A stretch of 64,000 bases of DNA from Stygiobacter sp043807765 (GTDB lineage: Bacteria; Bacteroidota; Ignavibacteria; Ignavibacteriales; Melioribacteraceae): positions 1 to 64,000 of the forward strand of contig JAZDFQ010000066.1 of assembly GCA_043807765.1 (NCBI GenBank). Reading direction: 5' to 3'. The position numbers were made by a program, and so were the translations under genes. The notes below the pieces were generated by a model. That model saw nothing but the letters and a program-made list of their open reading frames with translations. It was not told the DNA's origin and made no database searches. Within the stretch, counting starts at the first letter, position 1, and every line of letters begins with the position of its first letter. Positions 50,457-59,619 of this stretch are shown piece by piece.

Positions 50457-52616
50457 ATGAAAAACTTACTAATATCAATTATGATGAAGCAAAAAAGGCA
50501 AATAATATATATAGCCGCCATGTTTTTATTTGCTAACATCGGCTTTGCGCAAGAGGTAGATACAACAGCAATTCCAATTAGCTATGTAAATATGGTTGGC
50601 AGATTTACAGATGGTAAGGGTGTTGAAATAAGATTTTTCCCAAATAAAAAATCGGTTCTTGAAGAAGGGTTCAAGAATGGATTCAGTATTGAACGAGTTC
50701 TTTTTGATCCAAAAGATGAACGAAACCAATCCGATACTTTGAACTATAAAGTGATAGCAAAAGTATTTCCTTATACTGCAACTCAATGGGAAACTTCTAT
50801 AGGCAGCCAGAAAAATTCAGAATCGCGAATTGAACTTGAAGTTGCATGGGATTTTCTAAAGAGTTCTTCAAAACGAGAAGGGGGAGTCTTTAATTTTGAC
50901 AAAGGTATTGCAGAATTAAATAATCTAAAAAATAAGGAAGATTTTGAGTATATGATTTTTGTAATGGCAGCATTACAAAATGCGGATGTTGCGAAAGCAT
51001 TGGGTTTAGGTTATACAGATGCTACAGCTGAAAAAGGTAAGTCATACTTATACAGAGTAAAACCAATTAGCGCTTCAGTTATATACAAAGTTATTTCAGT
51101 AGATTATTTTATTGTAGCGGAGAACCTTAAGAAAGGTTACGATAATCCGGTGTATGTTAAGCAGGGAGATACAGAATTATTTTTTGCATGGCTGGATGTA
51201 CCGGAACTTTCGGGATACTTTGTTGAACGCGCTAATCCAGGTGAAACAACATTTACTAAATTAAATATAGCACCTATTCATAAGCTCGAAGGTGGCGGTT
51301 ACGATGGTGAATCAAGAAGCGGATACAATGACAAGAATTTGATTAACTACAAGACATATACATACAGATTTTTTGGCAATACTTTGTTTGGGGAAAAGGT
51401 ACTGTTTGCAGAAGTTAAAGGAATGCCTAAAGATTTAACTCCACCGGAACAGCCATTTCTACCACAGCCCCAGCATATAAAAGCAAAAGAAGTTTTAGTT
51501 AGCTGGAAAATGAATCCGACCCCAGCCCCGGATTTGCAAGGCTTTTTTGTTGCCCGATCAGATAAAAATGAAGGAGAATTTAAAGTACTGCACGGTTCAA
51601 TGCTTTCAAAAGATGCTAGAACATTTACAGATACTACCTTTATTGCCGGACAACCAAATTATTATGTGGTTCAGGCAATTGATACTGCAAAAAATGTAAG
51701 CTCGTCATATCCAGTCTCTGTCACTTTAATTGATTCAATACCGCCAACTAAGCCAGTATTCATTTCCGGGAAAATAGATTCGCTGGGTGTTGTAACAATA
51801 TCGGTTCAGAAAAACAAAGAGAAGGATTTAATGGGTTATAGACTTTTTAAATCAAACAGTCCCGAACATGAATTCTCGGTTATTCACGAGAGTTTTATGG
51901 ACAACGATTCTTTGGTTCAAGAAATCCAAACTGCATTTACAGACTCTGTTACATTGAATTCATTAACACCTTTCATTTATTACAAGATTAAGGCGCTCGA
52001 TTTCAATTACAATCAGTCAGAGTTTTCTGATGTGTTAAAAGTAGCCCGACCAGATACGATTCCACCAGTTAGTCCCATTTTTAGTGATGTGATTGTGGGA
52101 GAAAAAAAGATTGAATTGCATTTTGTACCAAGCAGTAGCGAAGATGTAAAGGAACATATCATCTATAGAAAAACTGAGTTGAATGCTAAATGGGAAAGTC
52201 TTAAAACTGTTGAATCAATGGCGGCCAAATTTATTGATACGACTGTGACAACAGGCGTCACTTACTATTACTCAATCAGAGCTAAAGATTTAGGCGGACT
52301 CTATTCTAAATATGCTTCTGCGGTATATGGCAAACCTTATGATACTGGCGTTAGACTCCCAATTAAAAACTTAACTGCAGTAGTGGAAAAAGAGAATATA
52401 ATTCTTAAATGGGAATACCCTGTAGTAAAAACAGAACCTCTTTTTATTGTGTATAAGATGGATGACAAAGGACAATTAATACAATATGACACAACAAAAG
52501 AAAAATCTTACACTGATAAGAATCCGGACAAAGATAATTCCTATGCAGTAAAAGTTGTGACGAATGATGGTGGTCAATCAAAAATAAGTGCCGTGCTTAA
52601 CAAGAATCTTAAATAA
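50457..52616 (+). CDS. Secreted FnIII-repeat protein
   Basis: The 719-aa protein has a signal peptide (IIYIAAMFLFANIGFAQ) and, after an N-terminal domain of about 230 residues, at least four FnIII-type modules (about 235-330, 340-430, 440-530, 540-640) with ITVSWKM..LQGFFVARSD, VTISVQKNKEKDLMGYRLFKS, IELHFVPSSSEDVKEHIIYRK and YYYSIRAKDLGGLYSKYAS cores, and a fifth partial one. Such modules bind partners outside the cell. Ten bases separate it from the 1623-aa gene, so the two are in one operon. Start 50457 or 50484. Confidence 0.8.
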   Translation: MKNLLISIMMKQKRQIIYIAAMFLFANIGFAQEVDTTAIPISYVNMVGRFTDGKGVEIRFFPNKKSVLEEGFKNGFSIERVLFDPKDERNQSDTLNYKVIAKVFPYTATQWETSIGSQKNSESRIELEVAWDFLKSSSKREGGVFNFDKGIAELNNLKNKEDFEYMIFVMAALQNADVAKALGLGYTDATAEKGKSYLYRVKPISASVIYKVISVDYFIVAENLKKGYDNPVYVKQGDTELFFAWLDVPELSGYFVERANPGETTFTKLNIAPIHKLEGGGYDGESRSGYNDKNLINYKTYTYRFFGNTLFGEKVLFAEVKGMPKDLTPPEQPFLPQPQHIKAKEVLVSWKMNPTPAPDLQGFFVARSDKNEGEFKVLHGSMLSKDARTFTDTTFIAGQPNYYVVQAIDTAKNVSSSYPVSVTLIDSIPPTKPVFISGKIDSLGVVTISVQKNKEKDLMGYRLFKSNSPEHEFSVIHESFMDNDSLVQEIQTAFTDSVTLNSLTPFIYYKIKALDFNYNQSEFSDVLKVARPDTIPPVSPIFSDVIVGEKKIELHFVPSSSEDVKEHIIYRKTELNAKWESLKTVESMAAKFIDTTVTTGVTYYYSIRAKDLGGLYSKYASAVYGKPYDTGVRLPIKNLTAVVEKENIILKWEYPVVKTEPLFIVYKMDDKGQLIQYDTTKEKSYTDKNPDKDNSYAVKVVTNDGGQSKISAVLNKNLK

Positions 52617-52705
52617 AGAAGTGTGGTTTAATCTGTATGCCGGATAAACATATGAGTGTGATTGAATAATACACTTCTTGGAACCACTATTCTAAAAGGA
52701 AAAAA

Positions 52706-55414
52706 ATGAAAACATATAGAATATTATTACTGCTGATTACACTAACAGTAAGTTTGAGTGCTCAAGTTAGTGTCAAACTTCAGCAGCCACCTCCATACCA
52801 ATTCAAGGTTGAGCAGTTCTGGAAGATCGTCTTGATCAACAATAGTAAGGCTCCGGTTAGTATTTATCTAACGGGAACAGCGACTGAACCTTTGGAGGGA
52901 AAAATTATTGAAGCAACTTCCTCAGTTATTACTCTTCAACCTGGTGTGAGGACAATCAGTGGACGTGATCTTGGTCCCTTTACGGTTAGTCAATCTGACA
53001 ATCGTTATAAAAATATTTTAATGAATACAGGAAGTATTCCATCGGGTAGTTATGATATCTGCGTGGGAGTTTACGATGCAACTGAAGGAAGACAAATTGC
53101 GAGTGATTGTATTCAAGTTACTGTAGAAAACTTAAACCGGATGGAATTAATTTATCCATTTGAAGGTGAGATTGTGGGAAGCGTTCCAGAGGCGGAAATT
53201 GAAAACTCAAAGATGAAAAGCAATAATAAACCACCAATTCTTATCTTTTCATGGCTGCCGCCGGTTCCAGTTCCACCCGGTGCAAGAATTAGTTACAGAT
53301 TGAATCTTGTAGAAATAATGGGATATCAGTCGGTTCATTCTGCAATGTCATCCAACCCAATGTATTATCAATCACCAAAAACATCCTCTACGGTACTGCG
53401 TTATCCGATAGCAGCCAAACAAATGGTTCCGGGAAAAAAATATGCTTGGAAGATTGAATGCTTTATTGATGATTTCAAAACTCAGGAAAGTGAAATAAGA
53501 TCTTTTGCAATTCTTGGTGGTGAAGAAAAAAAAGAAAAATATTCTGATAACAATAATACTAGCGTTTCGAACCAGTATAGTGAAATTTTCAGCTATGATA
53601 ATTCAAGTATTCCTTCGGGTTTATCTGTATTCTCAAATAAACTGTATGGACCATCTGCATTAGAATTTTCGGGGGCGATGGCATCAATCGATCTGTTTAG
53701 TAGTCCGAGTAATTTTAAGTTTTTCGGTGATGCAAAATTAACACATATATCAAGCAGTAAGCCGGCACAGTTTTCACAGCTTCCTTCAAGTTATCAGACT
53801 TTAGAATTTAATCCGAGACTTTCAGTTTACGATATTCCATTTGGAATGAATATCTTCCTCTCTTCGTTGAATAATGTGAACAGACAAAGTGTTAACAGTA
53901 TTTCTTTCATTCTAGATCTTGATCGGTTAAAATCAAAAATAAAAGAACGCCTTTCCGAAAAGGCAAAAGAACTTGCCACATCTGTAGACTCAACATTAGG
54001 AAAGCTTACTGATCTGGAATCATTAACTGATCCCAATAAACTCACTGAGAATGCTGAAAAATTTGGTCTTATCTCTCCAGCCGAAAAACTTTTTCTAAAT
54101 ATAAAAACTCTAGGAATCGGAAGAACATATCCGGACTATTCGGAGTTAACTGTAAGCGGTGTGCCTGTTAACGGAATAAATGTTGAATTCAATCCGGGCA
54201 TCTTATACTTAGCCGTTGCGGCTGGTAATAATACAGAAGGGATCAACGATATTTCTTTTAAGAGATCTTTTTTGTCGGCTAGGATAGGGTTGGGGCAAAA
54301 AGAAAATACTCACTTCTTTTTAACCGCATTGAAGATGAAGGATGATCCAAACTCAATACAAGTAAGCTCTTCTAACGCATCATTGTCACCTCATGAAAAT
54401 GTAGTGCTGGGGACCGAAGGAAAAGTGAGCTTGTTTAATAACACTGCAGAGTTAAATGGAGAGGCGGCTGTATCCGGTTTTACGAGAAACTCCAACGATG
54501 CTGAGATAATTAGTGAATCTATCCCGGACTTTGTTAAAAAAATATTAACACCAAAGTTGAGTACTATACTTGATTATGCGTGGAAGGGAAAATTTGCTAT
54601 TGATCTAGCTAAGACTGCTACATTTTTTTCTATAGGTGTAAAAAGAATTGGTGCGGGATTCATGTCTCTAGCCTCACCAAATCTGAGACAAGATCAATTC
54701 CAATTCGACTTTAATTTTGATCAGAAGTTTGTTAATAAAAAAATAACTTTGAAAACCTTCTTCAAAGTTTACAAAGACAATTTGATTAAGTGGAAACAGT
54801 CAACCACCACAACTACTTCTTATGGAATTAATCTCGGGTTCAATTTTCCCAAGCTGCCATTTGTTCAAATTAACTACTCACCATATTCACAAAGAAACGA
54901 CAATTTGCTTCCCGCTAACATAATGGACAATACTTTCGATATGTTTTCTTTAATGACCGGATATTCATATCAACTTGCGAGTGTTTACGCAACAACAATG
55001 TTTTCATTTATGGGGCAATCGCAAAATGCTAAGATTGGAATTGTGTCCAGTAAGTCTTCGAATGAATCTTATATGGTAAACCAGAGTTTCAATTTTGAAT
55101 TTCCGCTAACAGTGAGCTCTACTTTTAGTCTTACTAATTCTCAAATACTTGCACTCACAAGTAAAATAACGGAATTTGATTTGAACGGGAGTTATCAAAT
55201 AAACGAAATGATTTCGGCTAATCTCGGTTCAACTATTTCCAACGAGGAAAACTACACCAAGAAGACAATGGTTTATGTTGGCTCCAATCTAAAACTTTAT
55301 GAATGGCTGAAATTTGAATTGCAAGGCAACATATCTAACTATAAAGATTTATCCGGCTTAAGCAGCAATTATAACGACAGCATGCTGCAAGCAACGATGG
55401 TGATCAATTGGTAA
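52706..55414 (+). CDS. Outer-membrane barrel-like protein with TANFOR-like N-terminus
   Basis: The 902-aa protein has a signal peptide (ILLLLITLTVSLSAQ). Its first ~250 residues (VSVKLQQPPPYQFKVEQFWK ... GSYDICVGVYDATEGRQ, then FSWLPPVPVP and KYAWKIECF) match the start of the 1623-aa protein in order and wording. The rest is beta-rich, and the last ~220 residues (from VNKKITLKTFFKVY) alternate polar and aromatic residues and end in MVINW, as outer-membrane barrels do. AAAGGA precedes the ATG. I infer that it anchors a complex formed with the upstream proteins; the substrate or ligand is unknown. Confidence 0.75.
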   Translation: MKTYRILLLLITLTVSLSAQVSVKLQQPPPYQFKVEQFWKIVLINNSKAPVSIYLTGTATEPLEGKIIEATSSVITLQPGVRTISGRDLGPFTVSQSDNRYKNILMNTGSIPSGSYDICVGVYDATEGRQIASDCIQVTVENLNRMELIYPFEGEIVGSVPEAEIENSKMKSNNKPPILIFSWLPPVPVPPGARISYRLNLVEIMGYQSVHSAMSSNPMYYQSPKTSSTVLRYPIAAKQMVPGKKYAWKIECFIDDFKTQESEIRSFAILGGEEKKEKYSDNNNTSVSNQYSEIFSYDNSSIPSGLSVFSNKLYGPSALEFSGAMASIDLFSSPSNFKFFGDAKLTHISSSKPAQFSQLPSSYQTLEFNPRLSVYDIPFGMNIFLSSLNNVNRQSVNSISFILDLDRLKSKIKERLSEKAKELATSVDSTLGKLTDLESLTDPNKLTENAEKFGLISPAEKLFLNIKTLGIGRTYPDYSELTVSGVPVNGINVEFNPGILYLAVAAGNNTEGINDISFKRSFLSARIGLGQKENTHFFLTALKMKDDPNSIQVSSSNASLSPHENVVLGTEGKVSLFNNTAELNGEAAVSGFTRNSNDAEIISESIPDFVKKILTPKLSTILDYAWKGKFAIDLAKTATFFSIGVKRIGAGFMSLASPNLRQDQFQFDFNFDQKFVNKKITLKTFFKVYKDNLIKWKQSTTTTTSYGINLGFNFPKLPFVQINYSPYSQRNDNLLPANIMDNTFDMFSLMTGYSYQLASVYATTMFSFMGQSQNAKIGIVSSKSSNESYMVNQSFNFEFPLTVSSTFSLTNSQILALTSKITEFDLNGSYQINEMISANLGSTISNEENYTKKTMVYVGSNLKLYEWLKFELQGNISNYKDLSGLSSNYNDSMLQATMVINW

Positions 55415-55452
55415 TATTATTTGAAAACATGTAACAATATGAGGAACGATTA

Positions 55453-56232
55453 ATGCGAGCAAATACACTTTCTAAAAGAAAACGGTTTCTACAAATAATT
55501 ATAGCGCTGAGTGTTTTAATTGTTTTATATGGTGGAAATAATTTTTCTCAATCAAATACCACTGGAAAAACCATGAAGGCAGCAACTAGTAAAATTAAAA
55601 CGAAAAATGTAGCGTCTGGTTACATTGATAAAACTGATCCCAAATTCATATCAATAAAAAGCCGGGCGTTCTCAGATCTTGACGAAATAGTAAAATCATT
55701 CGATCCTGAATCGGAGAAGAATAAATTAATTGCTATCCAAACACAAAAGTGGACTGAAGAAAAGAGAAATGAATGTCAGACTTTAGGTGCAGAGTCAATT
55801 AATGATTATGCATCTCAAACACATTCAGATGTTGGAACATTTATGATGGTTATTACTACTATCGGAGAGTATGATCAGAAAAAGTTGGAAAAGGAATGGG
55901 ATGTTCGGGTTCAATTTCAAGGTGTAGATAATAAATATGTAGCTGAGTTCTGGGAAGATGGTCTTGCTATAAATTCAGAAGAAAATGCAGTGACTTATGC
56001 ACATCAATTGGCAACGAGTGAATACGCCAGAAAACACCCGGATAGTGATGTGGGAAATGTCAAAGTAATAAAAGAAAATTACGCTGCTACACGGAAAAAT
56101 ATAAAAGCCGGTAAGCTGGAACGTTACCAAAAAATGATTGCTTTGCTCTACACTATTGATAAGAGTGGATCGGTTAGTTTTAACAATCCATTTCAGGCTT
56201 CGATCGATTTCCTTAAAAAAAACAGCAAGTGA
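55453..56232 (+). CDS. Signal-anchored protein of unknown function
   Basis: This 259-aa protein has an N-terminal membrane segment (FLQIIIALSVLIVLYG) after a basic head and is otherwise a charged, helical soluble protein; the centre (GTFMMVITTIGEYDQKKLEKEWDVRVQF) has beta strands. No family is recognised. GAGGAA lies before the ATG. It begins 38 bases after the 902-aa gene and likely belongs to the same unit. Confidence 0.65.
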   Translation: MRANTLSKRKRFLQIIIALSVLIVLYGGNNFSQSNTTGKTMKAATSKIKTKNVASGYIDKTDPKFISIKSRAFSDLDEIVKSFDPESEKNKLIAIQTQKWTEEKRNECQTLGAESINDYASQTHSDVGTFMMVITTIGEYDQKKLEKEWDVRVQFQGVDNKYVAEFWEDGLAINSEENAVTYAHQLATSEYARKHPDSDVGNVKVIKENYAATRKNIKAGKLERYQKMIALLYTIDKSGSVSFNNPFQASIDFLKKNSK

Positions 56233-56274
56233 AGATGAGTGATATTCATATTAGCAGTTAAAAGAAATATTATT

Positions 56275-56538
56275 ATGAGCAGCAGATATTTTTTAAGAAA
56301 ATTTGGGGACTACTATTCTGAAATATTTAGAATTCCGGGTAATGGAAAAAACATAATCAACAATATTCCATTCCTAGAGAAGTACATTCCAAAGGATAAG
56401 TGGTCAAACGATTCTAAAGATATTAAAGGATTAATTGAAGATCTTTCAACGGGATATTTTTCTGAAATTACAGATGAAATTATTGAAGCAGAAGCATTAG
56501 CGATAATTAGAGCGATTGATGCAAAAGCCACTCATTAG
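56275..56538 (+). CDS. Small protein of unknown function
   Basis: The 87-aa protein (SSRYFLRKFGDYYSEIFRIP start, then GNGKNIINNIPFLEKYIPK) is helical and acidic at its end (EITDEIIEAEALAIIRAID). I do not recognise it. ATG 56275 is used; a longer GTG start at 56239 adds a hydrophobic head that looks fortuitous. It lies between the signal-anchored and WG-repeat genes, all same strand with gaps under 50 bases. Confidence 0.55.
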   Translation: MSSRYFLRKFGDYYSEIFRIPGNGKNIINNIPFLEKYIPKDKWSNDSKDIKGLIEDLSTGYFSEITDEIIEAEALAIIRAIDAKATH

Positions 56539-56553
56539 ATTCAGTTATACGGA

Positions 56554-57144
56554 ATGAATAGAATGAAAAATTTATTTAACATACTGGTATTAATGACTCT
56601 TCTCAGTTGTAAAGTAACTGAACAGAGAGTGGATAAAGCTCAAGTATATTTTGATATCGATTCGCTTTACTCGGATTACTTGGTTTCTTTCTCAGAAGAT
56701 CGTGAATTTGCGCCGGGTAATTCATGCGGCTATAAAAATTCGAAAGGAGAGATTGTTATTCCTAAAGGAAAATACAGTCATTGTTTTACAGATACATTCA
56801 AGAACTTTGCATTTGTTTCTGATGATAGATTAACCAATTCTAAAGTTGTAGCAATTGACAGAAATGAAAAAATTTTATTTGATGCATACATGTTTGATAA
56901 TGGTCCGGACTGGATGACTGAAGGGTTGTTTCGAATAAAGCGAAATGGAAAAATCGGTTACGCCGATAAAAATGGAGTTGTAATTATAGAACCCAAATTT
57001 GAATGTGCTAATCAATTTAAAAACGGAATTGCAAGAGTGGCGTTGAACTGTAGAATTGTAGAATCTGAATCTGATTCAGAACATTCTAGAGGGGAAAGTG
57101 ATTCGTGGTTTTACATTGATAAAAAAGGAAATAGAGTAAAATAA
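56554..57144 (+). CDS. WG-repeat lipoprotein
   Basis: The 196-aa protein has a lipobox (LMTLLSC) and is likely lipid-anchored. It carries WG-like repeats (CGYKNSKGEIVIPKGKYSHC, IGYADKNGVVIIEPKFECANQFKNGIARV, WFYIDKKGNRVK), which in other bacteria form small beta repeats in surface or regulatory proteins. Start ATG 56554 or 56563. It is the last gene of the same-strand run that begins with the two-component system; a 189-base gap then leads to the peptidase genes. Confidence 0.75.
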   Translation: MNRMKNLFNILVLMTLLSCKVTEQRVDKAQVYFDIDSLYSDYLVSFSEDREFAPGNSCGYKNSKGEIVIPKGKYSHCFTDTFKNFAFVSDDRLTNSKVVAIDRNEKILFDAYMFDNGPDWMTEGLFRIKRNGKIGYADKNGVVIIEPKFECANQFKNGIARVALNCRIVESESDSEHSRGESDSWFYIDKKGNRVK

Positions 57145-57333
57145 ATCTGTCACCGGTCAATTTGACAACTATTCTTCATCCCTCCTAGTATTTATTAAGA
57201 GGCTTTTCTTCTCCGAAAATCTTCGTACTTCAAACCGAAACTACCCGCATTGCTTAAATTCTCATCTTGGTTATCAGAACCAACTATTATATTTTTTCAC
57301 ACAGAATATTAATCACAAAAACTTAGGTGTTAG

Positions 57334-59469
57334 ATGAAAAAACTAAACTTTGCACTACTATTCATTATGCTTTTTGTGTTTGTGCTTCCTTTACAAGCAC
57401 AGTTAAAGTTGGATACAGTTAAAGCTCAGAAGTACGATAACGGCAAGATGTGGCCGTTCGATTATCCGCCGGTTGAATACTTAAAAGAAACTTATGATTT
57501 AAAAACAGATGAAGCTTGGTATGAAGATGTTCGCCTTTCCGCACTTCGTTTACCGGGCTGTACTTCTTCTTTCGTTTCCGAAGATGGATTGATGATGACG
57601 AACCATCACTGCGCAAGAGGATTGCTGGAAAGAATGAGTAAAGAAGGAGAGGATTTAATAAAAGATGGCTTTTATGCTAAGACTTTAACCGATGAAAGAA
57701 AAATTCCTAACTACTATGCAGATCAGCTGGTAATGATTAAAGACATCACTGCGGAAATTCAAACTGCTGAAAATACCGGCAATACAATTGCTGAAAAAGC
57801 TGCTAACAAAAAAGCAAAGATTAAAGAGATAACTGAAAAGATGAATAAAGAAACCGGATTGAACTGCCAGGTAGTTCCGTTATATAATGGCGGAAAGTTC
57901 TCTCTCTACGGTTACAAACGTTACACAGATATACGTTTAGTATTTGCACCAGAGATGCAGATTACATACTTCGGTGGCGATTTTGATAACTTCACTTATC
58001 CTCGTTACAATTTAGATTGTACATTTTACCGCGCGTATGAAAACGACAAACCGGTTAAATCTACAAACTATTTCAAATTTTCGTTCGATGGAATTAAACC
58101 GGGAGAGCCAATCTTTACGGTTGGCAATCCGGGAACAACAAACAGACTTAAAACTGTTGCTCAGCTCGAATATGCCCGCGATATATCATACAGAAACAAT
58201 GCTTTCTTGTTTGATTCTTACTACTACGCGCTTGAAGATTTAATAAAAGAAGATGATTCACGCAAAAAGGAACTTGAAGATTTACGTGTTGACCTTGGAA
58301 ACAGCCAGAAAGTTATTGCAACTACATTAAAGGGTTTGAAAGACCCTTATGTTTATGCAAAGAAAATGGATTTTCAAAAAAAATTGCAAGAATCTGTTTG
58401 GAATAATTCCGAATTGAAAGAACCTTACGGAAAAGTTTGGGAGAACATTGAGAAGACTAGAGCGGAAATGAGAAAAGTTGGTCCGCAAGTAACAGCGTTA
58501 TCTTTCCACCAGGCGCCGTACCCACTTTCAATATTTGCGTCTAAATATTTTGCTCTGGCAAAATCTCTTAATGATTTAGTAAAAGAATTACAAAAACCGG
58601 AAGATCAACGCGAAGCAAAATTCAAAGCCGCAAAACTTGATTCTACTTTGGAAGCAATGTTCCCGGATAAAGTTGATAAGCTTCTCGAAAACACAAAGCT
58701 TTGGATTGATGTAGAATATATGGCGCTTAATCTTGGTAAAGATGATCCACTTGTTAAAAAACTTTCCGGCGGAAAGAGCGGCAAAGCTATTGCAGAATAC
58801 TTGCTTGATGAATCCATCTTTGGTGATATGGATGATGTGATTGATTTAGCTAAGCAAGGTGCAGACGCAATTATAAAATCGGAAGACCCGATTCTTATGT
58901 ATGTAAGAGAAGCTGCAAAGAGAGTTCCGGAATTGCAAAAACAAGTTCAAGAAATAAACGATACCGAAAACATTTACGATGATATGCTTGGTCAAGTTAT
59001 AGTAAAGTTGCATAATACAGAGTTGCCTCCGGATGCAAACTTTACTTTGAGATTGAGCGACGGAACATTAAAACCGTTTGAATACAATGGAACAGTAGCT
59101 CCGGATTTCACAACTTTCTACGGAATGTATGACCGTTACTTCTCTTTCAGAAAAACATATCCTTGGGATTTACATGAGCGCTGGGCAAAAGTACCAAGCG
59201 GCCTGGATTTATCAACTCCGTTCAATTTTGTTTCTAGTAATGATATTGTTGGCGGAAACTCCGGAAGCCCTGTAATCAACCAAAATGCTGAAGTAGTTGG
59301 TTTGGCATTCGACGGTAATATAGACAGCATTATTGGTAACTATATCTACATTCCATACAACAACAGAATGGTTGCTGTTGATTCACGTGCAATGGTTCAT
59401 GCAATGGAAGAAGTATATGATGCAGAAAGAATTGCTAAAGAATTAAGAGACGGAAAGCTAGATCAGTAA
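57334..59469 (+). CDS. S46-family dipeptidyl-peptidase, DPP7-like (1)
   Basis: The 711-aa secreted serine peptidase has a signal peptide (ALLFIMLFVFVLPLQAQ) and the S46 chymotrypsin-fold signatures: TNHHC with catalytic H92, FGGDFDNFTYPRY with the catalytic Asp, and GGNSGSP with S643. Family work shows that a Gly versus Arg a few residues after the Ser sets DPP7 versus DPP11 specificity; the motif GLAFDGN has Gly, so cleavage after hydrophobic residues (DPP7-type) is expected. It releases dipeptides from the N-terminus of peptides. AGGTG precedes the ATG. Confidence 0.93.
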   Translation: MKKLNFALLFIMLFVFVLPLQAQLKLDTVKAQKYDNGKMWPFDYPPVEYLKETYDLKTDEAWYEDVRLSALRLPGCTSSFVSEDGLMMTNHHCARGLLERMSKEGEDLIKDGFYAKTLTDERKIPNYYADQLVMIKDITAEIQTAENTGNTIAEKAANKKAKIKEITEKMNKETGLNCQVVPLYNGGKFSLYGYKRYTDIRLVFAPEMQITYFGGDFDNFTYPRYNLDCTFYRAYENDKPVKSTNYFKFSFDGIKPGEPIFTVGNPGTTNRLKTVAQLEYARDISYRNNAFLFDSYYYALEDLIKEDDSRKKELEDLRVDLGNSQKVIATTLKGLKDPYVYAKKMDFQKKLQESVWNNSELKEPYGKVWENIEKTRAEMRKVGPQVTALSFHQAPYPLSIFASKYFALAKSLNDLVKELQKPEDQREAKFKAAKLDSTLEAMFPDKVDKLLENTKLWIDVEYMALNLGKDDPLVKKLSGGKSGKAIAEYLLDESIFGDMDDVIDLAKQGADAIIKSEDPILMYVREAAKRVPELQKQVQEINDTENIYDDMLGQVIVKLHNTELPPDANFTLRLSDGTLKPFEYNGTVAPDFTTFYGMYDRYFSFRKTYPWDLHERWAKVPSGLDLSTPFNFVSSNDIVGGNSGSPVINQNAEVVGLAFDGNIDSIIGNYIYIPYNNRMVAVDSRAMVHAMEEVYDAERIAKELRDGKLDQ

Positions 59470-59492
59470 TTAGTATAAAGCTTAGTTGTAAT

Positions 59493-59526
59493 AAAGAGAC
59501 CGAAGTTTTTCGGTCTCTTTTGTTTT
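59493..59526 (+). terminator. Intrinsic terminator between the first and second S46 genes
   Basis: AAAGAGACCGA (59493-59503) pairs perfectly with TCGGTCTCTTT (59510-59520), followed by TGTTTT. Confidence 0.85.
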
Positions 59527-59619
59527 AAACCAGTTGCTAACTATCGATGTTTAATATCAGTCAAGGTGGCGTGTAAGTAATTTGCCAATTCAACAAAACC
59601 CAAAAAACCAAGGTGTTCT

